A DNA stretch of 64,000 nt from Marinobacter nauticus (GTDB lineage: Bacteria > Pseudomonadota > Gammaproteobacteria > Pseudomonadales > Oleiphilaceae): positions 62,001 to 126,000 of the forward strand of contig NZ_RBJB01000005.1 of assembly GCF_003634635.1 (NCBI RefSeq), in the 5' to 3' direction. Shown here in pieces: positions 30,264 to 39,232 of this stretch. Every line of letters begins with the position of its first letter. Position 1 is the stretch's first letter. A program made the position numbers and the translations under genes. Under the pieces are notes generated by a model. That model saw only the letters and a list, made by a program, of their open reading frames with translations. It did not search any database and was not told where the DNA came from.

Positions 30264-30350
30264 TGGTGCCGAGGAGAGGACTTGAACCTCCACGGGGTTG
30301 CCCCCACTAGCACCTGAAGCTAGCGTGTCTACCAATTTCACCACCTCGGC
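30264..30350 (-). tRNA. tRNA-Leu (anticodon CAG)
   Basis: On the minus strand an 87-base class II tRNA begins GCCGAGG and ends CCTCGGC followed by an encoded CCA. The anticodon stem CTAGC/GCTAG encloses loop TTCAGGT, giving anticodon CAG. A variable arm GTGGGGGCAACCCC and the T arm GGTTCAAGTCC are present. It lies between the hsd operon and rnr. Confidence 0.95.
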
Positions 30351-30622
30351 AGGTGATTTGCAGATTCGCGTATAGTTTATTGAAAACCTAGCGTTTCTGC
30401 CAGTGGTGAGGAGTTGCCCCTCAACCGATGGCGCGTACTTTAATGATTCGTTTAGGTGCTGTCAAACATTTTTTTAAAAAAGTTTCGGCGGCAGAGTCTG
30501 ACGATTTCAGGGTATTTGTGCCTATATTGGCGCCCTTGTTAGGCAGCATTCCCATCCCAACGTTATACTGCATCAAACACGAATGATGCCGCACGGTTTG
30601 CGGTGAGACAGAAAGGATCCGA

Positions 30623-33070
30623 ATGGTTTCCAGGAAGAACAAACAAAGTGACCCTCATGCCCAGCGTGAGGCCCAGAAATATGACAACCCCATCCAGAGC
30701 CGGGAGTACATTCTCCAGCATCTGAAAGAGCGGGGCGCGCCGGCCACGCACGAGACCCTGTGTCAGGAACTCGGGCAGACGTCCGCGGAAGGGATTGAAG
30801 CGTTGCGCCGTCGTCTGATTGCGATGTGCCGTGATGGACAGTTGATCTGTAACCGCCGTGATGCGTTTCTGCCGATAGAAGAAGCGGATCTGGTCACCGG
30901 GCGTGTGGTTGGACATCGTGATGGTTTCGGGTTTCTGATCCCCGATGATGGTGGCTCCGATCTGTTTCTGACCGCCCGGCAGATGCGCCAGGTGTTCCAC
31001 GGTGACCGGGTGGCCGCCCGGGTGGATCAGGTGGATGATCGTGGGCGCCGGGAAGGCAAGATTGTGGAAGTGCTGGAGCATCGTACTTCCCAGATTGTCG
31101 GTCGGTTCTTTAAAGAAAGCGGCATCGCTTTTGTGGTGCCGGAGAACGCCCGGATCAATCACGAGATACTGGTTCCGGATGAGCAGGCGGGTAAGGCGGT
31201 TCACGGCCAGTATGTGGTGGTGGAGATTATTCGTCAGCCGACGATTCGAACCCAGCCTACCGGCCAGGTCATTGAGATTCTGGGCGAGCACATGGCGCCG
31301 GGAATGGAAATAGATGTTGCCATTCGTTCCTACGAAATCCCCCATAGCTGGCCGCCCGCCGTAGGTGAGCAAGCAGCCTCGATTCCGGCGGAAGTGGCAG
31401 AGAAAGACAAGGCAAACCGGGTGGATATCCGCAACATGCGCCTGGTGACCATCGACGACGAGAGCGCTCGTGACTTCGATGATGCCATTTACTGCGAGCC
31501 TCGTCCCCGTGGTGGCTACCGGTTGGTGGTGGCCATCGCTGATGTATCCCATTACGTCCGCCCGGGGTCGCCACTGGATGAAGAGGCCATTCAGCGCGGT
31601 AACTCGGTGTATTTTCCGGACCACGTGGTGCCCATGTTGCCGGAGAAACTCTCTAATGGCCTGTGTTCCCTGAACCCGGATGTCGACCGCCTGTGCATGG
31701 TGGCCGACATGACCATCAGTGCCGCCGGTAACATCAGCGGCTACACTTTCTATCAGGCCGTAATGCGCAGCCATGCCCGGCTGACCTACAACAAGGTCAG
31801 TGCCATGCTGGAGCATCCGGATACAGAACAGGGCTACAAACTCAGCGCCCACTATGCGGATCTGCTGCCGCATCTGCACAACCTGTATGACCTCTACAAG
31901 TTGTTGCGAAAGGCTCGCACCGAGCGTGGGGCCATTGATTTCGAGACCACGGAAACCAAGATTGTTTTCGATGCGCAGCGCAAGATTGAGGAAATTGTTC
32001 CGGTGCACCGGAACGATGCCCACAAGATTGTGGAAGAGTGCATGCTGTGCGCGAACGTGGCGACGGCCCGCTTCCTCAAGAAGCACAAGATTCCGGCGCT
32101 TTACCGGGTGCACGACGGGCCTTCGGAAGAGCGTCTGAGCAATCTCCGCCTGTTCCTGGGTGAGCTGGGATTGCAGCTGGGCGGCGGCGATAAGCCATCA
32201 TCGGCAGATTACCAGGCCTTGCTGGGTCAGGTGGCCGACCGCCCGGATGCCAATGTCATCCAGATGGTGATGCTGCGCTCTCTGAGCCAGGCGGTGTACA
32301 GTCCTGAAGAAGCCGGGCATTTTGGTCTTGGCTTTGCCAGTTATACCCACTTCACCTCGCCAATTCGACGTTACCCGGACCTGATTGTGCATCGGGCCAT
32401 CAAGTCCCGGATCCATAATCCCGAGGCGACCAAAGATCTGGTGTCTCCGAAAGTGCACGATCCCGAATTGGCAGAGTATCCCTACGATTACGCCCGCATG
32501 GAGCAGCTGGGTGAGCATTGCTCCATGACCGAACGCCGGGCCGACGATGCTACACGGGATGTCATGGCCTGGCTCAAGTGCGAGTTCCTGCGCGATCACG
32601 TGGGCGAGGAGTACAATGGCATTATCGGCGCGGTGGTGCCGTTTGGCTTCTTTGTTGAGTTGTCCGATATCTACATCGAAGGTCTGGTACACGTGTCCAC
32701 GCTCAGTGGTGACTACTTCCATCACGATGCCGTCAAGCATCGTCTGATTGGTGAGCGCACGGCCGTCAGCTTCCGTCTGGGTGACGAAGTGCGAGTCCGC
32801 GTGGTGCGTGTCGATCTGGAAGACCGCAAAATCGATCTTGAGCTGGTAAGTACCCCCAGGCGCCGGAAGGCAGACCGCGATGCGCTGGAAGTGTCCAAGC
32901 GCGAGCCGCGGGGCAAAGGCAAGGGTGATCGCTCCGGTAAAGGGCGAAAAACCGGTAAGCCGGCCAGCGCCAAGGAAAAGCTGGCCGCAGAGGCTGCCCG
33001 GGAGGCCCGGTCCAAATCTGCCAAAGGTAAACCGTCAGGCTCGGGCCGTAAGCGCAAGAGTCGCAAATAA
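30623..33070 (+). CDS. rnr: Ribonuclease R
   Basis: The 815-residue 3'-5' exoribonuclease degrades structured RNA. It has an N-terminal winged-helix segment (about 25-90), cold-shock domains (about 90-250), the RNB catalytic domain with DFDDAIYCE and related acidic residues (about 280-600), an S1 domain near 655-740 and a long Lys/Arg/Gly/Ser-rich tail (about 750-815). AAGGA lies upstream of the ATG. rlmB follows, as in E. coli, where rnr and rlmB are cotranscribed. Confidence 0.97.
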   Translation: MVSRKNKQSDPHAQREAQKYDNPIQSREYILQHLKERGAPATHETLCQELGQTSAEGIEALRRRLIAMCRDGQLICNRRDAFLPIEEADLVTGRVVGHRDGFGFLIPDDGGSDLFLTARQMRQVFHGDRVAARVDQVDDRGRREGKIVEVLEHRTSQIVGRFFKESGIAFVVPENARINHEILVPDEQAGKAVHGQYVVVEIIRQPTIRTQPTGQVIEILGEHMAPGMEIDVAIRSYEIPHSWPPAVGEQAASIPAEVAEKDKANRVDIRNMRLVTIDDESARDFDDAIYCEPRPRGGYRLVVAIADVSHYVRPGSPLDEEAIQRGNSVYFPDHVVPMLPEKLSNGLCSLNPDVDRLCMVADMTISAAGNISGYTFYQAVMRSHARLTYNKVSAMLEHPDTEQGYKLSAHYADLLPHLHNLYDLYKLLRKARTERGAIDFETTETKIVFDAQRKIEEIVPVHRNDAHKIVEECMLCANVATARFLKKHKIPALYRVHDGPSEERLSNLRLFLGELGLQLGGGDKPSSADYQALLGQVADRPDANVIQMVMLRSLSQAVYSPEEAGHFGLGFASYTHFTSPIRRYPDLIVHRAIKSRIHNPEATKDLVSPKVHDPELAEYPYDYARMEQLGEHCSMTERRADDATRDVMAWLKCEFLRDHVGEEYNGIIGAVVPFGFFVELSDIYIEGLVHVSTLSGDYFHHDAVKHRLIGERTAVSFRLGDEVRVRVVRVDLEDRKIDLELVSTPRRRKADRDALEVSKREPRGKGKGDRSGKGRKTGKPASAKEKLAAEAAREARSKSAKGKPSGSGRKRKSRK

Positions 33071-33095
33071 CACGTTACGCAGGAATTGATTGTCA

Positions 33096-33833
33096 GTGTC
33101 TCAGGAATATGTATTCGGCTGGCATGCCGTAGATGCCGTGCTGAAAAGAGAGCCGGAGCGGTTGCAAAGGGTCTGGATTCAGACCGGTCGTCAGGACAAG
33201 CGGGTGAAGTCGGTTACCGATGCCCTTGACGGTCTGGGGGTGCCCTGGAAAGTGGTGCACCGGAAAGAGTTGGATGAGCGGGTGTCCGGTGTCCACCAGG
33301 GTGTTGTTGCTGCCGTTGCGAAAAGCCGGGAGTGGACCGAGGATGATCTTCTTGCCCAGTTGGCCGCCAGCGACAAGCCGCCATTCCTTCTGGTGCTGGA
33401 TGGCGTGACGGATCCCCATAATCTGGGTGCGTGCATGCGTACCGCCGATGCGGCGGGAGTGCAGGCCGTGATTGTGCCCAAGGATAAATCTGCCTCGTTG
33501 ACACCGGTTGCCCGAAAGGTCGCCTGTGGGGCGGCAGAAACGGTACCGTTTGTCCGGGTGACCAATCTCGCCCGTTTCCTTAGGGAGTTGAAGGACCAGG
33601 GCGTGTGGTTGATTGGTACGGCAGGTGAGGCGGATGCCACCTTGTATCAGGCTGATTTCAAGGGGCCGGTTGCTCTGGTTATGGGTGCCGAAGGTAAAGG
33701 CATGCGCCGTCTGACCCGTGAACATTGTGACCAGTTGATCAACATTCCGATGCTCGGCCACGTCGACAGTCTGAATGTGTCGGTGGCGACCGGTGTCTGT
33801 CTGTACGAGGCACTGCGCCAGCGCCTCGGTTAA
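33096..33833 (+). CDS. rlmB: 23S rRNA 2'-O-methyltransferase (G2251)
   Basis: The SpoU/TrmH-family enzyme methylates the 2'-O of G2251 in 23S rRNA. The SPOUT motifs are NLGACMRTADAAG, VMGAEGKGMRRL and PMLGHVDSLNVSVATG. Length is 245 residues from GTG 33096. A TTG at 33090 is in frame and only 5 bp from AGGA at 33081-33084, so GTG, at 11 bp, is preferred but not certain. It follows rnr after 25 bp and is closed by a strong terminator. Confidence 0.94.
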   Translation: MSQEYVFGWHAVDAVLKREPERLQRVWIQTGRQDKRVKSVTDALDGLGVPWKVVHRKELDERVSGVHQGVVAAVAKSREWTEDDLLAQLAASDKPPFLLVLDGVTDPHNLGACMRTADAAGVQAVIVPKDKSASLTPVARKVACGAAETVPFVRVTNLARFLRELKDQGVWLIGTAGEADATLYQADFKGPVALVMGAEGKGMRRLTREHCDQLINIPMLGHVDSLNVSVATGVCLYEALRQRLG

Positions 33834-33869
33834 ACCTTGCACAAACAGGCCTGCGGGCCTAGAATACGT

Positions 33870-33896
33870 CACCCCTTTTTCAAGGGGTGGTTTTTT
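33870..33896 (+). terminator. Rho-independent terminator after rlmB
   Basis: An 8-bp stem CACCCCTT/AAGGGGTG (33870-33877 and 33882-33889) with a 4-base loop is followed by T6. It separates rnr-rlmB from the rpsF operon. Confidence 0.85.
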
Positions 33897-34004
33897 ATTG
33901 CCTGTTACATGGCAATAATGAGCTTCGCTTTTGATCAAGCCTTTCTTGTAAAGCCTTATTGATAAAGCAAAAAAGAAACCGGCAGCACTTGCTGTCACCT
34001 CCTT

Positions 34005-34055
34005 GCTTTCATGCTCCGGCCACAACCACTGGTATGGCCACCGGGAGAAGGAAGC
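34005..34055 (+). promoter_or_regulatory. S6:S18 leader motif upstream of rpsF
   Basis: The rpsF leader can fold into a stem GCTTTC/GGAAGC, then CTCC/GGAG, a 3'-side bulge ACCG (34040-34043) and an upper stem GGCCA/TGGCC with a 12-base loop. A hairpin with a conserved CCG bulge is the known autoregulatory site bound by the S6:S18 complex in many bacteria. Position 24 bases before the rpsF start fits that role. Confidence 0.75.
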
Positions 34056-34078
34056 TGTTTAAACCGTAGGGAGAACTC

Positions 34079-34492
34079 ATGCGTCACTACGAAATCGTTT
34101 TCATGGTACATCCGGATCAGAGCGAGCAGGTGCCCGCGATGATCGAGCGTTATACCAGCGTCATCACTGAAGATGGCGGCAAGGTACATCGCCTGGAAGA
34201 TTGGGGCCGTCGTCACCTGGCTTACCCGATCAACAAGATCCACAAGGCTCACTACGTGCTGATGAACATCGAATGTTCACAGGCCGCGATGGACGAGCTG
34301 ACTCACAACTTCCGGTTCAACGACGCCATCATCCGTGACCTGATTCTGCGTCGCGACGAGGCCGTTACCGACCTGTCTCCGATGAAAGCCGCTGAGTCCC
34401 GCGAGGACCGTCGTTCCGGCGGAGACGATCGTCCACGTCGTTCAGCTGACTCTGAAGAGCGTCAGAGCGCATCCCAGGACGAAGAAGAGTAA
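34079..34492 (+). CDS. rpsF: Small ribosomal subunit protein bS6
   Basis: The 137-residue S6 binds the central domain of 16S rRNA together with S18. The N-terminus [17 protein letters not shown] and [19 protein letters not shown] are diagnostic. The C-terminus is a charged, low-complexity tail (about residues 100-137, rich in Asp, Glu, Arg and Ser), as in Pseudomonas and E. coli forms that are extended by glutamates. AGGGAG lies 5 bp before the ATG. It opens the rpsF-rpsR-DUF2232-rplI operon. Confidence 0.97.
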   Translation: MRHYEIVFMVHPDQSEQVPAMIERYTSVITEDGGKVHRLEDWGRRHLAYPINKIHKAHYVLMNIECSQAAMDELTHNFRFNDAIIRDLILRRDEAVTDLSPMKAAESREDRRSGGDDRPRRSADSEERQSASQDEEE

Positions 34493-34516
34493 TTAACCGG
34501 AGTTAGGAGTTACGTT

Positions 34517-34747
34517 ATGGCTCGTTTTTTCAGACGTCGTAAGTTCTGCCGCTTCACGGCAGAAGGTGTTAAAGAGATCGATTACAAGGATCTGGACACC
34601 CTGAAAGGCTACATCACTGAAACCGGCAAAATCGTGCCCAGCCGCATCACCGGCACCAAAGCACGTTATCAGCGTCAGCTGGCTACCGCTATCAAGCGTG
34701 CCCGCTACCTGGCACTGCTGCCGTATACGGACGGTCACGACCACTAA
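34517..34747 (+). CDS. rpsR: Small ribosomal subunit protein bS18
   Basis: The 76-residue basic protein partners S6 on 16S r[15 protein letters not shown] at the N-terminus and [23 protein letters not shown] at the C-terminus identify it. TAGGAG lies upstream. There are 24 bp between rpsF and rpsR. Confidence 0.97.
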   Translation: MARFFRRRKFCRFTAEGVKEIDYKDLDTLKGYITETGKIVPSRITGTKARYQRQLATAIKRARYLALLPYTDGHDH

Positions 34748-34772
34748 GTTTTAACGGACAGGACCCGGGACC

Positions 34773-35636
34773 ATGCGTGCACTGGCACAGTATGTAATGC
34801 GCGGTCCCCTGCAGGCTGGCGGGGTTGCAGCGGTTACCACCGCAGTACCCTTACTGTTCTGGATTGGCGCAGCGGTAACTGGCCTGGTCGTTCTTCGACT
34901 GGGCATTCGCCAGGGGCTCAATATTGGCCTCTGGGCTTTGATTCCGGCGATCGGGTGGGCCGTTTACGGCCAGGATCCCACGGCGCTGGCGGTGCTGCTG
35001 CAGGTGATGCTGATGGCATCCATTATCCGGACGACGCTGTCCTGGGAAAGAGCGCTGTTGTCCGGTGCCTTTCTGGCGATACTGACCGGGCTGATGTTGC
35101 CTGTGATGTATCCGGCGCTGCTGAACGATCTGGTTCAGGCTGGTGTCGAGGTTTACGAGCAGTACAACACTGAAATGGCCCGTGCGCTGGGTGGTGAACT
35201 GGAACAGGTTATCCGGGACACCATGAACGCCAGCATGGCCGGTACCTACTTTGCCACCGCCATCGGTATGACGATGCTGGCAAGGTCGTGGCAGGCGGGG
35301 TTGTATAACCCCGGTGGATTCCGCAAGGAATTCCATGGCCTCAGGTTATCGCCGGCGGTAGCCGTAGTGTGCGCCATCACCATGGTGGTCGGCCCGATTC
35401 TTGGGCTGAATGCCATCCTGCTGGCCTGGGCTGCGGGCACCCCGCTGGTTCTGGCCGGGTTGGCTCTGGTGCACGGTGTGTTTGCTCGAAAGCAGTGGAG
35501 CGGAAACTGGCTGGCAATGTTTTACGTTGCTCTGGTTCTGCTGGGTCCCAATCTGTTGATGCTGTTAGTGGTTCTGGCTTTTGTGGATAGCTGGCTGGAT
35601 ATCCGGGGGCGTATACCCGCCGGTCCGGCTGAATAA
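34773..35636 (+). CDS. DUF2232 family integral membrane protein
   Basis: This 287-residue protein has about eight hydrophobic segments, starting near residue 17 and ending near 275, and no known catalytic motif. It fits the DUF2232/YybS-like family. A gene of this family between rpsR and rplI is typical of Pseudomonas and related marine gammaproteobacteria. Function is not known; its place in a ribosomal protein operon does not by itself imply a ribosomal role. Confidence 0.8.
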   Translation: MRALAQYVMRGPLQAGGVAAVTTAVPLLFWIGAAVTGLVVLRLGIRQGLNIGLWALIPAIGWAVYGQDPTALAVLLQVMLMASIIRTTLSWERALLSGAFLAILTGLMLPVMYPALLNDLVQAGVEVYEQYNTEMARALGGELEQVIRDTMNASMAGTYFATAIGMTMLARSWQAGLYNPGGFRKEFHGLRLSPAVAVVCAITMVVGPILGLNAILLAWAAGTPLVLAGLALVHGVFARKQWSGNWLAMFYVALVLLGPNLLMLLVVLAFVDSWLDIRGRIPAGPAE

Positions 35637-35656
35637 AGCACGAAGAGGTTAACGAG

Positions 35657-36103
35657 ATGGAAGTTATTCTGCTCGAGAAAGTCGCAAACCTTGGCTCCCT
35701 GGGTGACAAGGTAAAGGTTAAGGCCGGTTACGGTCGTAATTTCCTGCTGCCGTACGGCAAGGCCGTTCCTGCTACGGAAGCAAACGTAAAGGCGTTTGAA
35801 GAGCGTCGCGCTGAGCTGGAAAAAGCTGCTGCTGAAAAGCTGGCTGCTGCCAAGGCCCGTGCCGAAGCTCTGGAAGGCGCTTCCTTCACCATCACCTCCA
35901 AGGCTGGTGAAGAAGGTAAGCTGTTCGGTTCTATCGGTGTTCGTGACATTGCCGACGCAGTGTCTACCGGTGGTACTGAAGTCGAGAAGAGCGAAGTTCG
36001 TCTGCCGGAAGGCCCGATCCGGGTGACTGGCGAGTACGACATCGAGCTGCAGCTGCACACAGACGTTGAAGTGACCATCAAGCTGGCGGTTGTTGCCGAG
36101 TAA
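35657..36103 (+). CDS. rplI: Large ribosomal subunit protein bL9
   Basis: The 148-residue L9 binds 23S rRNA near L1. The N-terminal domain [19 protein letters not shown], the long central helix rich in Ala/Glu/Lys (about 45-75) and the C-terminal domain are all visible. It is preceded by AGAGG and lies 20 bp after the DUF2232 gene. Confidence 0.97.
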   Translation: MEVILLEKVANLGSLGDKVKVKAGYGRNFLLPYGKAVPATEANVKAFEERRAELEKAAAEKLAAAKARAEALEGASFTITSKAGEEGKLFGSIGVRDIADAVSTGGTEVEKSEVRLPEGPIRVTGEYDIELQLHTDVEVTIKLAVVAE

Positions 36104-36165
36104 TCGGTAGCCCAGTGACAGGTCGATTCAACCAGCACTGAAGCCACAGGTTTCCGTGCTGAAAA

Positions 36166-36198
36166 ACGGGCCCGAGCCGGAGACGGTTTCGGGCCCGT
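36166..36198 (+). terminator. Hairpin between rplI and dnaB
   Basis: A 10-bp perfect stem ACGGGCCCGA/TCGGGCCCGT with a 13-base loop lies about 60 bp after rplI. The following bases are only partly T-rich, so it may be a weak terminator or an attenuator before dnaB. Confidence 0.55.
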
Positions 36199-36240
36199 TG
36201 CTTTCTGGTATTCTTGTAACCTCGTTTGTTCATTTCCCTG

Positions 36241-37659
36241 ATGTCGGTGTCTATGGCCAATCCCACTCTGAAACCTGCTTCTATTGATCCGGAAACCAGT
36301 CGCATCAAGGTCCCGCCGCATTCGGTCGAGGCTGAACAGGCGGTGCTCGGCGGCCTGATGCTGGACAACCGTCGGTTTGACGAGATCGCCGAAATTATTT
36401 CAGCGGCTGATTTTTACCGGCAGGACCATCGCCTGATTTTCGGCGCCGTGGAGCGCCTCGCCAGCGAGAGCGAGCCGCTGGATGTGGTTACCCTGGCCGA
36501 GTTTCTCGAACGGGCCGGCGATATCGAGGATGCCGGTGGTCTGTCTTATCTGGCGGAACTGGCCGAGAAAACACCCGGTGCCGCCAATATCAGGGCCTAC
36601 GCTGACATTGTTCGCGAACGCTCCATTCTGCGGCAGCTGGTGGAGGTGTCCGGCAAGATCTCCGATTCAGCCTTCAACCCGCAGGGGCGAAAAAGTAACG
36701 ATATCCTGGACGAAGCAGAACGCAGTGTGTTCCAGATCGCCGAGGCACGTACTAAAGAAGGTTCCGGTCCCAAGGCCATCAACCCCATCCTGGCTACCAC
36801 ACTCAGCCGGATTGAAGAGCTGTTTGAATCCGGCGAGCAGACGACCGGTTTGACTACTGGTTTCCGGGACCTGGACGACCAGACCTCCGGTATGCAGCCA
36901 GCCGACTTGATCATTGTGGCGGGGCGGCCCTCTATGGGTAAGACCACTTTTGCCATGAACATTGTTGAGAACGCCCTGATCAGCACCGGCACCCCGATAC
37001 TGGTGTTCAGTATGGAGATGCCCGCAGATGCGCTGGCCATGCGTATGCTGTCGTCGCTTGGTCGCATTGATCAGACCAAAGTGCGGGGCGGCAAGCTGGA
37101 AGAGGATGACTGGCCCCGGCTTACCTCTGCCGTCAGTCTGTTGAAGGATAAGCCGCTTTATATCGATGACACTCCTGGGCTGAGCCCGACAGAAATGCGC
37201 TCCAGGGCCCGTCGGGTGGCCCGCGAGAACGGCGGCAAGATTGGCCTGATCATGGTCGACTACCTGCAGTTGATGCGGGTGCCGGGTAACACCGAAGGCC
37301 GGACTGCGGAGATTTCCGAAATCTCACGCTCACTCAAGGGTATTGCCAAAGAACTGGGCTGCCCGGTTGTGGCGCTGTCCCAGTTGAACCGGAGTCTGGA
37401 GCAGCGACCCAACAAACGCCCGGTCAACTCGGACCTGCGGGAATCCGGTGCGATCGAGCAGGATGCCGACGTGATCATGTTCGTATACCGGGACGAGGTC
37501 TACAACGAGGATACGCCGGATAAGGGCATTGCCGAGATCATTATTGGTAAGCAGAGGAATGGCCCGATCGGTACCATCCGTCTCGCGTTCATTGGTAAAT
37601 ACACCAAATTCGAAGACCTGGCGCACGGCGATTACAGCGATTACGGTGGGGATTATTAA
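36241..37659 (+). CDS. dnaB: Replicative DNA helicase
   Basis: The hexameric 5'-3' helicase drives the replication fork. The N-terminal DnaB domain begins KVPPHSVEAEQAVLGGLM, and the RecA-like C-terminal domain has the Walker A motif GRPSMGKTT (about 227-235) and LIMVDYLQLM. Length is 472 residues from ATG 36241; ATG 36253 is also possible, and neither has a clear ribosome site. No intein is present. Its stop overlaps the alr start by one base (TAATG). Confidence 0.96.
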   Translation: MSVSMANPTLKPASIDPETSRIKVPPHSVEAEQAVLGGLMLDNRRFDEIAEIISAADFYRQDHRLIFGAVERLASESEPLDVVTLAEFLERAGDIEDAGGLSYLAELAEKTPGAANIRAYADIVRERSILRQLVEVSGKISDSAFNPQGRKSNDILDEAERSVFQIAEARTKEGSGPKAINPILATTLSRIEELFESGEQTTGLTTGFRDLDDQTSGMQPADLIIVAGRPSMGKTTFAMNIVENALISTGTPILVFSMEMPADALAMRMLSSLGRIDQTKVRGGKLEEDDWPRLTSAVSLLKDKPLYIDDTPGLSPTEMRSRARRVARENGGKIGLIMVDYLQLMRVPGNTEGRTAEISEISRSLKGIAKELGCPVVALSQLNRSLEQRPNKRPVNSDLRESGAIEQDADVIMFVYRDEVYNEDTPDKGIAEIIIGKQRNGPIGTIRLAFIGKYTKFEDLAHGDYSDYGGDY

Positions 37660-38732
37660 TGCCACGCCCCACCGTTGCCCGCATAGATCTTGACGCCCTG
37701 AAACACAATTTTCGACGGGCCCGGGAACTGGCTGGAACCGCCTACGCCATGGCGGTGGTCAAAGCCGATGGCTATGGCCATGGCATTGGCTCGGTTGCTG
37801 ATGCTCTGGCTCCGGAGACCAGCCGGTTTGCGGTGGCCTGTATCGAGGAAGCCATAGCGATTCGCGGTGCCGGCCATCGGCACAGCGTGGTGCTGCTGCA
37901 GGGCACCCATCAAAAGGATGACCTGGCCGAATGTGAGCAGTCGGGTTTTGAGCCCGTGCTCCACTGTCAGCAACAGTTATCGTGGCTCGGTGCGGGGCGT
38001 TCTCCCAGATTCTGGATCAAGGTCAATACTGGTATGAACCGTCTGGGCTTCCGGCCCGAAGAGCTGCCGGAGGTGATGGCCGGGCTTGAGGAAACGGGTC
38101 TGAAGCATCTTGCGATTGGTTTTGTCACTCATTTTGCTTGTGCCGATGATCCGGACAGCGAGATGACCGGGCTCCAGACCCGGATTTTTGAGCGGGCGGT
38201 AGCTCCCTGGCCGGATTTGATGCGTAGCGTGGGTAATTCCGCGGCTCACTTTCGCCCGAATCAGCCGCTGTACGAGTGGAGCCGCCCGGGGATCATGCTC
38301 TACGGGGCGTCGCCCATGGAGGGTAAAACCGGTGCGGAGCTGGGGCTTTGCCCCGCGATGACCTTGCAGGCGCCTCTGATTACCACACGCGTGGTCCGTG
38401 CCGGGGAGTCGATAGGGTATGGCGCTTCCTGGACGGCCAGTCAGGATACCCGAATGGGCATGGTGGCCATTGGTTATGCCGATGGCTACCCGCGTCACGC
38501 GGGTACCGGAACGCCAGCCGCTGTGCGCGGCCAGCGAATCCGTTTGTTGGGGCGGGTCTCCATGGACATGCTGGCGGTAGACCTGAGTGCTGTCCCTGAA
38601 GCCCGCGAGGGCGACCTGGTGGAACTCTGGGGCAAAACCGTGAGTGTCGACGAGGTGGCCGGTTACGCCGGTACCATTGGCTATGAGTTGCTCACCGGCG
38701 TTACGTCGCGGGTGCCTCGGGTTCATGAATGA
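37659..38732 (+). CDS. alr: Alanine racemase
   Basis: The 357-residue PLP enzyme interconverts L- and D-alanine for peptidoglycan. The cofactor lysine lies in AVVKADGYGHG (near residue 33), and the catalytic tyrosine in ESIGYGASW. MDMLAVDLS and the C-terminal GYELLTG are conserved. It is coupled to dnaB through a TAATG overlap. Its 3' end overlaps the convergent unknown gene at 38701-39063 by 32 bp. Confidence 0.96.
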   Translation: MPRPTVARIDLDALKHNFRRARELAGTAYAMAVVKADGYGHGIGSVADALAPETSRFAVACIEEAIAIRGAGHRHSVVLLQGTHQKDDLAECEQSGFEPVLHCQQQLSWLGAGRSPRFWIKVNTGMNRLGFRPEELPEVMAGLEETGLKHLAIGFVTHFACADDPDSEMTGLQTRIFERAVAPWPDLMRSVGNSAAHFRPNQPLYEWSRPGIMLYGASPMEGKTGAELGLCPAMTLQAPLITTRVVRAGESIGYGASWTASQDTRMGMVAIGYADGYPRHAGTGTPAAVRGQRIRLLGRVSMDMLAVDLSAVPEAREGDLVELWGKTVSVDEVAGYAGTIGYELLTGVTSRVPRVHE

Positions 38733-39063
38733 TTTCTTCGATGAAATCGAGAATCGCCGCCAGGCTTCGGTCGTCCAGTTTCTTGAGGACTTTGTGAATC
38801 ACCATTTTGCTGCCCTTGAGCATGCTACTGATGCCCATTTTGGCCATTCCCATCATCATGCTGCCGGCATTCAGGCGGCGTAGTGGCTCAAGGAAAAAGA
38901 AATCCAGCCCGGATTCGGTCAGTTCAACGATGAGTTCATACAGCTGGTCGATGGCCTGCTTGTCGGCTTTGCCGCGGTCTTTGAGCTCACTGACGGTATA
39001 AAGAGCCCGGGTTCTTAGTTCATCGGGGATAGGGGCCACTATATGGCTCTGTTGTTTCAGCAT
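38701..39063 (-). CDS. Conserved-looking hypothetical helical protein
   Basis: The 120-residue protein is charged and probably all-helical. It has a methionine- and glycine-rich centre (AGSMMMGMAKMGISSMLKGS) and an acidic C-terminus. I do not recognise the family. The ATG at 39063 has GGGAAT upstream and is preferred over an in-frame start at 39201 whose extension is poorly protein-like. It is convergent with alr and overlaps its last 32 bp. No signal peptide or clear membrane helix is seen. Confidence 0.65.
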   Translation of the reverse strand: MLKQQSHIVAPIPDELRTRALYTVSELKDRGKADKQAIDQLYELIVELTESGLDFFFLEPLRRLNAGSMMMGMAKMGISSMLKGSKMVIHKVLKKLDDRSLAAILDFIEEIIHEPEAPAT

Positions 39064-39232
39064 TGGGATTCCCGTTGTTGTATGCTTGTCGATCCGGGAG
39101 CGTTCACCGGCTCCCCGTAAGGCTGACGTTTCAGGCTGCATGATACTGCAGTAAAGTAGTGTTCCGAGCCATTGGCCCGAGTGTTTCCTGACATCCGTCA
39201 CATCAGTGATATTCCGGAGGCGTTGTTTCCCC

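Noticed and set aside
30536..30569. rnr promoter made of TTGTTA and TATACT
   Set aside because: The spacer would be 22 bp, too long for a normal sigma-70 promoter.
30563..32113. Long open frame of 516 codons on the minus strand inside rnr
   Set aside because: It is a shadow of a GC-rich gene: rnr on the plus strand has all RNase R domains, and the antisense product has no recognisable motif and is rich in His and Gln.
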